From NCBI RefSeq assembly GCF_902859645.1, contig NZ_CADIJR010000010.1:1-64000 (forward strand): a stretch of 64,000 bases of DNA, in the 5' to 3' direction. Source of the stretch: Achromobacter insuavis (lineage in GTDB: Bacteria; Pseudomonadota; Gammaproteobacteria; Burkholderiales; Burkholderiaceae_B). Each line of letters opens with the position of its first letter. The stretch's first letter is position 1. Shown piece after piece: positions 35,190 to 43,168 of this stretch. Both the position numbers and the translations under genes were made by a program. The notes beneath the pieces were generated by a model, which saw nothing but the letters and a program-made list of their open reading frames with translations, was not told the DNA's origin and made no database searches.

Positions 35190-36157
35190 TCGGCGGTGAT
35201 TCCCAGTTCCTTGATCAGCTTGCCGTACTTGTCGGCGTCGCGCGCCAGCACCTGGCCGAACTGCTCCGGCGTGGTGTCCAGCAGCAGCACGCCCATGTCG
35301 CCCATCTTCTTGATGACGTCGGGGCGCTTGAGGATCTTGTTGATTTCCTGGTTCAGGCGCGTCGTCAGCGCCGGCGGCATGCCGGCCGGGCCGAAGGCGC
35401 CGTACCAGACCGACAGCTCGTAGCCGGGCAGGGTCTCGGCCACGGTCGGCACGTCGGGCAGCAGCGGCGAGCGCTGCGCTTCGGTGACGGCCAGCAGCTT
35501 GAGCTTGCCGGTCTGCACGTGCGGCAGGGTCTGCGTGCCGGCGCTGAACAGCACCTGGGTGCGGCCGGCCACGGTATCGAGCACCGCGGGCGCGCCGCCG
35601 CGGTAGGGGATGTGCATCATCTTCACGCCGGCGGCCTTCTCGAACAGCGCGGCGCTCAGATGGTTGGTCGAGCCCTGGCCGGCCGAGGCGTAGGCCACCT
35701 TGTCGGGATTGGCCTTGACGTAGTCGATGAATTCCTTGACGTTGCTGGCCGGCACCGAGGGGTGCACCACCATCGTGTTGGTGACCAGCGCCAGTTCGGC
35801 GATGGGCGTGAAGTCCTTGACGCCGTCGAATGGCATGCTGCTGTACAACGCCTGGTTCATGGTGTGGGTGCTCATCGAGCCGACCAGCAGCGTGTAGCCG
35901 TCGGGCTTGGCGCGCGCGACGAAGGTGCTGCCGATGTTGCCCGAGGCGCCCGAGCGGTTCTCGACGATGACGGGTTGGCCGAGCGATTGCGTCAGTCCTT
36001 CGGACAGCACGCGCGCCAGGATGTCGGTGGAGCCGCCGGCGGCCCACGGCACGATCAGCGTGATCGGCTTTTCGGGCCAGGCGGCGTGCGCCAGCGCGGG
36101 CGCGGCGCAAGCCAGGGTCAGGGCGCAGGCGCGCAACAGTCGTCGGATGGTCTTCAT
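35186..36157 (-). CDS. Bug/TctC-family substrate-binding protein
   Basis: Second orphan Bug receptor of the window; 323 residues with a signal peptide (MKTIRRLLRACALTLACAAPALAHA) and the mature start AWPEKPITLIVPWAAGGSTDILARVL. Ligand-loop motifs ENRSGASGNIGSTFVA and YASAGQGSTNHLSAALF are intact. It lies between a gamma-glutamyltransferase gene and a GAF gene on the same strand, with no TctAB partner, so its ligand may be related to the transferase substrate, for example a gamma-glutamyl or other amide compound. That link is only inferred from position. Confidence 0.9.
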   Translation of the reverse strand: MKTIRRLLRACALTLACAAPALAHAAWPEKPITLIVPWAAGGSTDILARVLSEGLTQSLGQPVIVENRSGASGNIGSTFVARAKPDGYTLLVGSMSTHTMNQALYSSMPFDGVKDFTPIAELALVTNTMVVHPSVPASNVKEFIDYVKANPDKVAYASAGQGSTNHLSAALFEKAAGVKMMHIPYRGGAPAVLDTVAGRTQVLFSAGTQTLPHVQTGKLKLLAVTEAQRSPLLPDVPTVAETLPGYELSVWYGAFGPAGMPPALTTRLNQEINKILKRPDVIKKMGDMGVLLLDTTPEQFGQVLARDADKYGKLIKELGITAE

Positions 36158-36213
36158 GGTGTTTACCCCTTGTGATAAGGCCGGTCTCGTCGCCGGCTGG
36201 ATGGAAAATCGGT

Positions 36214-38046
36214 TCATCGGCCGACCGCGTAGCCCTGCATGCCGCGCGGGTTGGCGGCGGCGCGCAGCAACAGGCTGCCGCCGGCCGCCGGTTCGCGGGT
36301 GCAGGCGCTGATGCGGCCTTCGGACCAGTCGGGGCCGACGCGCACGTCGTGGCCGGCCTCGCGCAGCGCCTGCCGCGTGGCCTCGGGCAGGCGGCCTTCG
36401 ACGGTCAGGCGGTTCAGCGTCAGCGAACGCGGCCAGAACGAGCCCGGGAAATGGTCGATGTGCCAGGACGGCGCGTCGATCGCCTGCTGCAGGTTCAGGC
36501 CCATGGCGTGGCGCAGGAAGAAGGACACGGTCCACTGGTCCTGCTGGTCGCCGCCGGGCGTGCCGAAGGCCATGTAGGGCTGGCCGTCGCGCAGCGCCAG
36601 GCCGGGCGACAGCGTGGTGCCGGGCCGCTTGCCGGGTTGCAGCTGGCCGGGCACGCCGTCGTCCAGCCAGGTCATCTGCAGCCGCGTGGTCAGCGGAAAG
36701 CCCAGCGCCGGCACCACCGGGCTGGACGACAGCCAGCCGCCGGACGGCGTGGCCGCGACCATGTTGCCGTCGCGGTCGATGACGTCGATCTGGCAGGTGT
36801 CGCCGACGAAGATCTCGCGCGCGGCCCATTCGGCCACCGGCGGCAGCGCCGCGAAGGTCGGCTCGCCCACGCCGAAGCGGGTGTCGGACGCGGCCAGGGT
36901 GCGGGCGGCGGCCTCCAGGTCGGGCAGGCGCGGCGCGCGGCCCGCGGGGGAGCCGGGTTGCAGCGTCGTGGCGGCGCGCGGGCCGATGGCGGCGGCGCGC
37001 GCGCGGGCGTAGTCGTCGCTCAGCAGCGCGGCCAGGGGCACGTCAACGAAATCGGGATCGCCGTACCAGGCGGCGCGGTCGGCGAAGGCCAGCTTGGCGG
37101 CCTCGGCGATGCGGTGCACGAATTGCGGCGAGGCCGGGTCCAGCCCGTCCATTTGCAGGTGGCGCAGCAGCGCCAGCTGCTGCAGGTGCACCGGGCCTTG
37201 CGACCAGACGCCGCACTTGGCAACCGTGTAGCGGCCGTATTGCAGCGTGACCGGATCGTCGTAGCGGGCGCGCCAGTCGGCCAGGTCGGCCTTGCGCAGC
37301 AGGCCGCGATTGCGCTGGCCGGTGGTGTCGCGCACCGCTTCATGGGTGTAGTAGGCGTCGATCTCGTCGGCGACGAAGCCGCGGTACCAGATGGCCAGCG
37401 CGGCGTCGATGCGGCCGGCGCGGTCGGTCGCCGCCGCGTGGGCTTCGTCCAGGATGCGGGTGTAGGTGGCGGCGATGGCCGGCGTGCGCAGCAGCGCGCC
37501 GGGCGCGGGCACCTTGCCGTCGGGCAGCCAGACGGCGGCCGAGCTGGTCCACTCGTCGCGGAACAGGGCCTGCACCGCCAGGATGGCCTGCGAGATGCGC
37601 GGCACCAGCGGAAAACCGTTGCGGGCGTAGTCGATGGCCGGGCGCAGCACGTCGGCCAGTTCCCAGGTGCCGTAGTCGCGCAGCAGGGTCAGCCAGGCGC
37701 CGAAGGCGCCGGGCACGGTGGCGGGCAGCAGCCCGATGCCGGGCACCAGGTCCACGCCCAGTCCGCGGAAATAGGCCGGCGTTGCCAGCGCCGGCGCCGG
37801 CCCCTGGCCGCACAGTGCGCGCATGCGGCCTTCCCGCTCGCTCCACAGCAGGATCGGCACTTCGCCGCCGGGGCCGTTCAGGTGCGGCTCGACGATCTGC
37901 AGCGTGAAGCCGCCGGCCACCGCGGCGTCGAAGGCGTTGCCGCCGCGCTCCAGCACGCCCATGGCGACCTGCGAGGCCAGCCAGTGGGTGGACGAGGCGA
38001 CGCCGAAGGTGCCGCGGATTTCCGGGCGGGTGGTGAAGTCGGACAT
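36214..38046 (-). CDS. ggt: gamma-glutamyltransferase family protein
   Basis: Ntn-hydrolase of 610 residues. The N-terminal GGT start GVASSTHWLASQVAMGVLERGGNAFDAAVA and the self-cleavage site GDTCQIDVIDRDGNMVAATPSGGW are present, giving Thr417 as the expected nucleophile of the small subunit. PGKRPGTTLSPGLALRDG is another GGT block. No signal peptide is seen, so a cytoplasmic enzyme is likely, which is typical of the GGT-like acylases rather than periplasmic glutathione-degrading GGT. It is divergent from a LysR gene and precedes a Bug receptor gene in the same direction. Confidence 0.9.
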   Translation of the reverse strand: MSDFTTRPEIRGTFGVASSTHWLASQVAMGVLERGGNAFDAAVAGGFTLQIVEPHLNGPGGEVPILLWSEREGRMRALCGQGPAPALATPAYFRGLGVDLVPGIGLLPATVPGAFGAWLTLLRDYGTWELADVLRPAIDYARNGFPLVPRISQAILAVQALFRDEWTSSAAVWLPDGKVPAPGALLRTPAIAATYTRILDEAHAAATDRAGRIDAALAIWYRGFVADEIDAYYTHEAVRDTTGQRNRGLLRKADLADWRARYDDPVTLQYGRYTVAKCGVWSQGPVHLQQLALLRHLQMDGLDPASPQFVHRIAEAAKLAFADRAAWYGDPDFVDVPLAALLSDDYARARAAAIGPRAATTLQPGSPAGRAPRLPDLEAAARTLAASDTRFGVGEPTFAALPPVAEWAAREIFVGDTCQIDVIDRDGNMVAATPSGGWLSSSPVVPALGFPLTTRLQMTWLDDGVPGQLQPGKRPGTTLSPGLALRDGQPYMAFGTPGGDQQDQWTVSFFLRHAMGLNLQQAIDAPSWHIDHFPGSFWPRSLTLNRLTVEGRLPEATRQALREAGHDVRVGPDWSEGRISACTREPAAGGSLLLRAAANPRGMQGYAVGR

Positions 38047-38092
38047 GGGCGGTCGGGCGGGGTGGGGATACGGCGCAGTATAGGGTCGTGAA

Positions 38093-38140
38093 ATAACTGA
38101 TGTGTCCGTTGTTGGCATAATTGAATAACCAATCAGTTAT
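38093..38140. promoter_or_regulatory. inverted repeat between ggt and lysR
   Basis: ATAACTGAT (38093-38101) and ATCAGTTAT (38132-38140) form a perfect 9-base inverted repeat 30 bases apart in the 106-base divergent gap. It is a candidate operator pair for the adjacent LysR regulator. Confidence 0.55.
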
Positions 38141-38152
38141 GAGTAGACCGCC

Positions 38153-39112
38153 GTGACCTGGGACGCCGCCCGACTCGCCAACCGCCTGCGCCACCGCCAC
38201 CTGGCGCTGTTGGCCAATATCGCCAAGCACGGCACGCTGACCCGCGTGGCGGCCGCCACCGGCATCAGCCAGCCCGCCGCCACCAAGGCGCTGGCCGAGC
38301 TCGAGGACATCTTCGGCGCGCCGCTGTTCCTGCGCACCGGGCGCGGCATGCAGCCCACCCCGCTGGGCGAACTGGCGCTGGTGCGGGCCCGCCGCATGCA
38401 GGGCGACCTGGACCTGTGGGCGCGCGAGGTCGAGGCGCTGCACGACGGCCGCGCGGCGCATCTGCATGTGGGCGTGGTGCCGTACGTGTCGAGCGCGCTG
38501 CTGACCGCCGCCATCGGCCGGCTGCACCAGCGCCACGGCGTGACCCTGACGCTGCACCGCGCCACCACCGACCACCTGGTGCCGATGCTGCGGCGGCAGG
38601 AACTCGATTGCATCATCAGCCGGGCGACCTCGACCGTGGCGCAGGACGACCTGACCCATCGCGTGCTGTACCGCCAGCGGCCGCGCCTGATCGCGCACAG
38701 CCGATTGGCGCAGCGCCTGGCGCGGCGAGCGGCGGATTGGGCGGCGGTCGCGCAGATGGATTGGGTGCTGCCGGCGGTCAACACGCCGACGCGCCAGCTG
38801 ATCGTCGAGCACTTCATCCGCGCCGGCCTGCGTTCGCCGGCGCCGGTGCTGGAAGCCTATTCCACCGATGTGATCGAGGGCATGCTGAGCGCCAATCCCG
38901 CGCTGATGTCGGTGGTGCCCGAGGACATCGCGCGCGAACTGTGCCAGCGCGGCAAGCTGGGCATGGTGCCGTGGGACTTCGGCTGGGAGTTGCCGCCGAT
39001 CAACCTGATCCGCCGCCGGCGCGAGCAGGCGCTGGCGGCGGAGGAGTGGTTCTCGGCGATCCTGCTGGAGCTGTGCGCCGACCTGGGGCCGGACGCGCGG
39101 CCTCGGGAGTGA
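38153..39112 (+). CDS. LysR-family transcriptional regulator
   Basis: A 319-residue LysR regulator starting at GTG. The winged helix is at residues 15-75 (RHLALLANIAKHGTLTRVAAATGISQPAATKALAELEDIFGAPLFLRTGRGMQPT), followed by the periplasmic-binding-like effector domain. It is divergent from ggt and most likely controls the ggt-Bug-GAF unit in response to its substrate. The effector cannot be predicted. Confidence 0.9.
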   Translation: MTWDAARLANRLRHRHLALLANIAKHGTLTRVAAATGISQPAATKALAELEDIFGAPLFLRTGRGMQPTPLGELALVRARRMQGDLDLWAREVEALHDGRAAHLHVGVVPYVSSALLTAAIGRLHQRHGVTLTLHRATTDHLVPMLRRQELDCIISRATSTVAQDDLTHRVLYRQRPRLIAHSRLAQRLARRAADWAAVAQMDWVLPAVNTPTRQLIVEHFIRAGLRSPAPVLEAYSTDVIEGMLSANPALMSVVPEDIARELCQRGKLGMVPWDFGWELPPINLIRRRREQALAAEEWFSAILLELCADLGPDARPRE

Positions 39113-39173
39113 GGCGTCCGGCCGGCGCGGTCGTGGCGTCGCGGCGGCCGTTTCGCGGCGATGCCGGCGCGGG

Positions 39174-39752
39174 CTACGCGATCAGGCGGCCGCGGGCGAT
39201 ATCCAGCAGTTCGGCGGCGGCGGCTTCGGGCGCGCCGTTGTTGCCGACGCGCAGCAGGCGGCAACCCTCGGGGACCGGGAAATCCTGCGCGGCGCGCTGC
39301 AGGCGCTGGGCGATCTGTTCGGGCGTTTCGCGGCCGCGCGCCGCCAGCCGCCGCGCCAGTTGCGCGGGGTCGACCGTGATCTCGACCGCGGTCAGCGCCG
39401 GATAGCGTCGGTGGGCCTCGGCCAGGTGCGCGCGCGAACCGTTGATGATGACGGCCGCGCCACAGTCCAGCCAAGTGTCGACCTCGATGCCGATGCCGTA
39501 ATGCAGGCCATGGCTGGCCCAGCGCAGCGCGAAGCAGCCGAGCGCGGCGCGGCGCGCGAATTCCTCGACGCTCAGGCGCAGCGCGTCTTCGGTGGCGCCG
39601 CTGTCGCGCGTGATGTAGCGGTGCGCCACCAGCACCGGCTCGTCGCCGCGCAGGCCGGCGCGCAGCAGCCGCAGCAAGGTGTCCTTGCCGCTGCCGGAGG
39701 CGCCCATCAGGTAGATCAGGCGCGCGCCGCTGGCGGGGTCGGGCGGGTTCAT
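39174..39752 (-). CDS. phnN: ribose 1,5-bisphosphate phosphokinase
   Basis: Phosphorylates ribose 1,5-bisphosphate to PRPP, the last step of the C-P lyase pathway. The 192 residues have a guanylate-kinase-like fold with the P-loop GASGSGKDT at 17-25 and RYITRDSGATEDALRLSVEEF. It is the third gene of phnM-DUF1045-phnN and overlaps the DUF1045 gene by four bases (ATGA). Presence of phnN means the pathway in this cell runs through ribose 1,5-bisphosphate. Confidence 0.93.
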   Translation of the reverse strand: MNPPDPASGARLIYLMGASGSGKDTLLRLLRAGLRGDEPVLVAHRYITRDSGATEDALRLSVEEFARRAALGCFALRWASHGLHYGIGIEVDTWLDCGAAVIINGSRAHLAEAHRRYPALTAVEITVDPAQLARRLAARGRETPEQIAQRLQRAAQDFPVPEGCRLLRVGNNGAPEAAAAELLDIARGRLIA

Positions 39753-40492
39753 GCCGCGGCAGGTCCTTCCAGGTAGGCCGCGCCCGCCGCGTCGGCGTGG
39801 CTGCCGTCGAAGTGGTAGTGGCGCGCCGCGATGAAGTCGGCGCCCGCCCGCGGCTGCACATACACGCTCACGCCGGGAACCGTCATGGGCTGGCCGCGCA
39901 GCGGGTCGGCGAAGGCGGCGATGCCGGCCTGCGCCTGTTCCAGCGCGGCGCCGTCGAGCTTGCCGGTCAGCGTGATGTGGAAGGTGAAGGTGTCGAACAC
40001 GTACGGGTAGCCCCAGCGCGCCAGCATGGCCTGCTGCTCGGGCGAGAGCGCATGCGCCTGGCGCCGGGCCAGCTCGTCTTCGCTGGGCGCGGCGCGCAAA
40101 TCGTCCAGGCCGCGCACGGCTGCGGCGGCCAGGGCATTGATGCGGGCATGGCCCTCGGCGTCCGAGGCGGCGATGCGCCAGGCCAGGAAGCCGCGCAGCG
40201 GCTCGCATTCGAGCTGGATGCCGAAGGCGTCATCGGCGGCGGCGAGCTGGCGCGCGGCGGCATCGACGTCCCGCGGCGTGGCGCCGGCGCGCAGCCGGAA
40301 CGGCGGCTTCAGCGTGGCGTGCAGGCCGTAGTGGCGCGGCGCCTGGGTCCAGTCGCGCGCGGCCTCGGGTTGGCCGGGCAGCGGCGGCAGGGCCGCGCCG
40401 GTGTCGGCGCAGCGGCCCAGCCAGCGGCTGCCGAGTTCACGCCAGGGGCCGGTGGGGGCCAGGTACAGCGCATAGCGGTGGGCCAGCGGCAT
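39749..40492 (-). CDS. DUF1045 phosphonate-metabolism protein, 2H phosphoesterase fold
   Basis: A 247-residue protein of the group annotated as putative phosphonate-metabolism protein. Two H-x-T motifs are visible, HATLKP at residues 58-63 and HITLTG at 172-177, the paired catalytic signature of 2H phosphoesterases, which open cyclic phosphates. It lies between phnM and phnN, exactly where the cyclic-phosphate step of the C-P lyase pathway is needed, and no phnP (metallo-beta-lactamase fold) gene is in the window. I infer that it hydrolyses the 5-phosphoribosyl 1,2-cyclic phosphate left by PhnJ. It starts three bases after phnM ends. Confidence 0.88.
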   Translation of the reverse strand: MPLAHRYALYLAPTGPWRELGSRWLGRCADTGAALPPLPGQPEAARDWTQAPRHYGLHATLKPPFRLRAGATPRDVDAAARQLAAADDAFGIQLECEPLRGFLAWRIAASDAEGHARINALAAAAVRGLDDLRAAPSEDELARRQAHALSPEQQAMLARWGYPYVFDTFTFHITLTGKLDGAALEQAQAGIAAFADPLRGQPMTVPGVSVYVQPRAGADFIAARHYHFDGSHADAAGAAYLEGPAAA

Positions 40493-40494
40493 GG

Positions 40495-41691
40495 TCAGGC
40501 CGCCATGCGCTGGTTGCGGTCGTCGCCGAAAGCGCGGGTGGCGTAGCGCAGCTCGCCGCCGACGATGGCGGCGCAGACGCGCGGCAGGCCGGGCACCTGG
40601 TCGTCGACCACGATGGCGTCGGCGATCAGGCCGGGCGCCAGCGCGCCGCGATCCTGCAGGCCGGCGGCGCGGGCCGGGTTCAGCGACACCAGGTTCCAGG
40701 CCTGCTCCAGCGGCAGCACGCCGTCGTTCACCAGGCGCAGCGCCGCCGCCAGCGGGGCGGGGTAGTAATAGTCGGAAGTGAGGATGTCGCACAGGCCGGC
40801 GCGCACCATCTCGGTGGCGCTGGGGGCGTTGGTGTGGCTGCCGCCGCGCACCACGTTGGGCGCGCCGAACACCACCGAGTTGCCCAGGTCGCGGGCCACG
40901 CCGGCGGCATCGCGCGTCAGGGGGAATTCCGCCACGCTGCAGCCCAGCTGATGGTAGTAGCGGCGGGTGGCGGCGTCGGGGTCGTCGTGCGAGGCGACCT
41001 TCAGGCCGGCCGCCTGCGCGCAGGCGGTCAGTTCGCGCATGGCGTCGGCCACCGCGTCGGCCGCGCCCATGGCGCGGCGGATGCGTTCCTGGAAGGTGTC
41101 CAGGTCGCATTCGGCGCGGTCTGCGTATTGCAGCAGCTTGCGGTCGTCGCCCAGGCGGCGCGCCATGCTGGGCAGGTGGTCGTTGAGCGCGACGAAGCGC
41201 ACGCGGCCGTCGCGGATCCATTGCTGGGCGGTCTCGACGCCGCCGACGTGGTGGGTCTCGAAACGCAGGTGCACGTAGTGGCGCGCGCCCATGATGTGGC
41301 GCATGCGTTCGAGGGCGGCGAACATGCGCTCGGCATAGGCTTCGCCGCGCAGGCCGCCTTCCCATGACAGCGTGACGCCGTGGAATTCGGTGGTGATGCC
41401 GTTGGCCAGCAACTGGCGGTCGACGTCGAACAGCGCGCCGTCGTAGGGGAAGGTGACGCTGGGGCGCGGCATGATGGCGCGCTCGAAGGCGTCGCCATGC
41501 AGGTCGACGATGCCGGGCAGCACCAGCAGATTGCCGGCGTCGAACCAGGCCGCGCCGCGCGCGGGCGTGCCGCCGGCGTCGTCGATCAGTCCTCCGTGGA
41601 ATCGCAGGCTGGCGTGTTCGATGCCGCGAGGGGTCAGGATACGTTGGCCTGTGACACCGGCCAGGGGCGAGGGGGCGTGTGCTTGGTTCAT
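40495..41691 (-). CDS. phnM: alpha-D-ribose 1-methylphosphonate 5-triphosphate diphosphatase, copy 1
   Basis: Amidohydrolase-fold enzyme removing pyrophosphate from the PhnGHIL product. The 398 residues include the metal site VLPGIVDLHGDAFERAIMPRPSV near residue 60, LKVASHDDPDAATR, AEFPLTRDAA and VFGAPNVVRGGSHTNAPSA. It is the first gene of phnM-DUF1045-phnN. A second, different phnM lies at the end of phnGHIJKL, so the cell has two. This copy has the His-x-Asp ligands and no sign of decay. Confidence 0.92.
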   Translation of the reverse strand: MNQAHAPSPLAGVTGQRILTPRGIEHASLRFHGGLIDDAGGTPARGAAWFDAGNLLVLPGIVDLHGDAFERAIMPRPSVTFPYDGALFDVDRQLLANGITTEFHGVTLSWEGGLRGEAYAERMFAALERMRHIMGARHYVHLRFETHHVGGVETAQQWIRDGRVRFVALNDHLPSMARRLGDDRKLLQYADRAECDLDTFQERIRRAMGAADAVADAMRELTACAQAAGLKVASHDDPDAATRRYYHQLGCSVAEFPLTRDAAGVARDLGNSVVFGAPNVVRGGSHTNAPSATEMVRAGLCDILTSDYYYPAPLAAALRLVNDGVLPLEQAWNLVSLNPARAAGLQDRGALAPGLIADAIVVDDQVPGLPRVCAAIVGGELRYATRAFGDDRNQRMAA

Positions 41692-41714
41692 GACGGGAAA
41701 GTTAGCGGTGCTGC

Positions 41715-41743
41715 ATTACAACCAGATGTCTAGATGAGTGAAA
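41715..41743 (-). promoter_or_regulatory. phnM copy 1 promoter with PhnF-like operator in the spacer
   Basis: On the reverse strand TTTCAC (-35) and TGTAAT (-10) stand 17 bases apart. The spacer holds CATCTAGACAT; its core ATCTAGAC matches the HutC/PhnF-type pattern GT-N-TA-N-AC at all but one base. The same core in perfect form lies before phnG. Confidence 0.58.
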
Positions 41744-41789
41744 TCGCATGGCGGCGCAAGCGGCCGCGCGCGGCCGCCGCGCGCCGGCC

Positions 41790-42533
41790 TCAACTGTCGT
41801 CGGCCACCATGAGCTGGACCAGGTCGCCGACGAAACGGGTGATGCTGTATTGCAACGGCGCGCCGGCCTGGTCCACGTTCAGGGCCTCGACCTGCAGGAT
41901 CGGGCGCGTCTTGGGCTGGCCCAGGATGCGCGCCACCTCCGGCGACGGCAGCGTGGCGGTGATGCGCGACCATTTGCGCGTGTAGTCGCCGATGTCGTAG
42001 TGGGCGTAGACCTTCGATACCGACCGCAGCGCGTTCATGCGCTCGATGAAGTCGGGGAAGCGCTTTTCATCGAAGTAGTGCTCGGACGCGCTGATGGGGC
42101 GGTTCTCGGCCTTGCCCACCATCTGCACGCGCAGCAGCGGGGCGTTGCGCGCCAGGCCCAGGTGCTTGGCGATGTCGGCCGCGCGCAGCGTCTGGCTGCC
42201 CAGGGCTTCGAGATGGCCCAGCATGCCCTGGCTGCGCAGGTTCTCGGAAAAGCGCGTGCGCTTGCCGATGGCGTAGTCGATGGCGTGTTCCTGCACGAAG
42301 GTGCCGCGGCCCTGTTCGATGCGCACCAGTCCGCTCTGTTCCAGTTCGCCCATGGCGCGCCGGATGGTGTGGCGGTTGACGGAGAACTTGGCGGCCAGCT
42401 CCGGTTCGGAGGGCAGTTGTTCGCCCGCCATGTACAACTTGTTGCGGATGTCGTCCGCCAGCGACTCGCCGATCTGTCGCCACACGGCGATACCGGAACC
42501 TCTTTCGACCATAGGATGTGCTCGTGCTGTCAT
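41790..42533 (-). CDS. phnF: GntR/HutC-family regulator PhnF
   Basis: A 247-residue regulator with an N-terminal GntR winged helix (VWRQIGESLADDIRNKLYMAGEQLPSEPELAAKFSVNRHTIRRAMGELEQSGLVRIEQGRGTFV) and a C-terminal UTRA ligand-binding domain. Similarity to PhnF, including NRHTIRRA, and its place between two phn operons identify it. A second ATG at 42512 could be the start. It probably represses phnG-M and phnM-DUF1045-phnN through the GTCTAGAC-type sites. Confidence 0.92.
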   Translation of the reverse strand: MTARAHPMVERGSGIAVWRQIGESLADDIRNKLYMAGEQLPSEPELAAKFSVNRHTIRRAMGELEQSGLVRIEQGRGTFVQEHAIDYAIGKRTRFSENLRSQGMLGHLEALGSQTLRAADIAKHLGLARNAPLLRVQMVGKAENRPISASEHYFDEKRFPDFIERMNALRSVSKVYAHYDIGDYTRKWSRITATLPSPEVARILGQPKTRPILQVEALNVDQAGAPLQYSITRFVGDLVQLMVADDS

Positions 42534-42608
42534 ATCAGCTTCATCAAGAATGGCTGTGATTGTGCACCAAGCGGCGGGCGCGGGATAGGCAATGCGTCCC
42601 CGCCGCAA

Positions 42609-42626
42609 CTGTCATCAAAAATTCAC
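42609..42626 (+). promoter_or_regulatory. Pho box upstream of phnG
   Basis: CTGTCAT-CAAA-AATTCAC has a perfect first PhoB half-site and a 4/7 second half-site. It lies 71 bases before phnG and just upstream of a sigma-70-like promoter. Confidence 0.55.
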
Positions 42627-42635
42627 GCCAGGCTG

Positions 42636-42664
42636 TTGAACTTCCACTTGAACGCGATCATACT
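42636..42664 (+). promoter_or_regulatory. phnG operon promoter
   Basis: TTGAAC (42636-42641) and CATACT (42659-42664) are separated by 17 bases. The position between the Pho box and the PhnF-like operator gives a coherent regulatory region. Confidence 0.6.
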
Positions 42665-42673
42665 CCATCCAGT

Positions 42674-42683
42674 CGTCTAGACG
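42674..42683. promoter_or_regulatory. PhnF-like operator before phnG
   Basis: CGTCTAGACG is a perfect palindrome containing GTCTAGAC, which fits the HutC-subfamily consensus GT-N-TA-N-AC. It lies 10 bases after the -10 hexamer, at the expected transcription start, a good place for repression. Confidence 0.65.
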
Positions 42684-42696
42684 TTTAGAGGAAACA

Positions 42697-43167
42697 ATGG
42701 ACCATCCACAAACCGCGCAGGGTGAAACCCAGGCGCAACGGGCCGCCTGGATGCGGGTGTTGGCACTGGCCGATCCGGCCATGCTGGAAGGGGCGTTCGG
42801 CGCGCTTGGCGGCGTGCCGCCGCATCAGATGCTGCGCCCGGCGCAGACCGGCATGGCCATGGCGCGGGCCCGCAGCGGCGGCACCGGCGCGCGCTTCAAC
42901 CTGGGCGAAATGACGGTGACGCGCTGCGCCGTCAGCCTGGACAACGGCGTGGTCGGCATCGCCTACGTGCAGGGCCGGTCGCTGCGCCATGCCGAGCAGG
43001 CCGCGGTGGCCGACGCGCTGCTGCAACTGCCCGATTGGCACGACACGGTGCAGGCGCAGCTGATCCAGCCGCTGGCGCGCGAACGCGCCGAGCGCATCGA
43101 GCGCCAGGCGCGCGTCGCCGCGCAGACCAAGGTCGAATTCTTCACGATGGTGCGAGGCGAGGACTGA
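42697..43167 (+). CDS. phnG: C-P lyase subunit PhnG
   Basis: Part of the PhnGHIJ core complex; with PhnI, PhnH and PhnL it couples the phosphonate to ribose triphosphate. The 156 residues contain MRVLALADPAMLEGAF, FNLGEMTVTRCAVSL and the C-terminal basic helix RAERIERQARVAAQTKVEFFTMVRGED, all PhnG features. An AGAGGAAA ribosome binding site is present. First gene of phnGHIJKLM, one base before phnH. Confidence 0.95.
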   Translation: MDHPQTAQGETQAQRAAWMRVLALADPAMLEGAFGALGGVPPHQMLRPAQTGMAMARARSGGTGARFNLGEMTVTRCAVSLDNGVVGIAYVQGRSLRHAEQAAVADALLQLPDWHDTVQAQLIQPLARERAERIERQARVAAQTKVEFFTMVRGED

Positions 43168-43168
43168 C

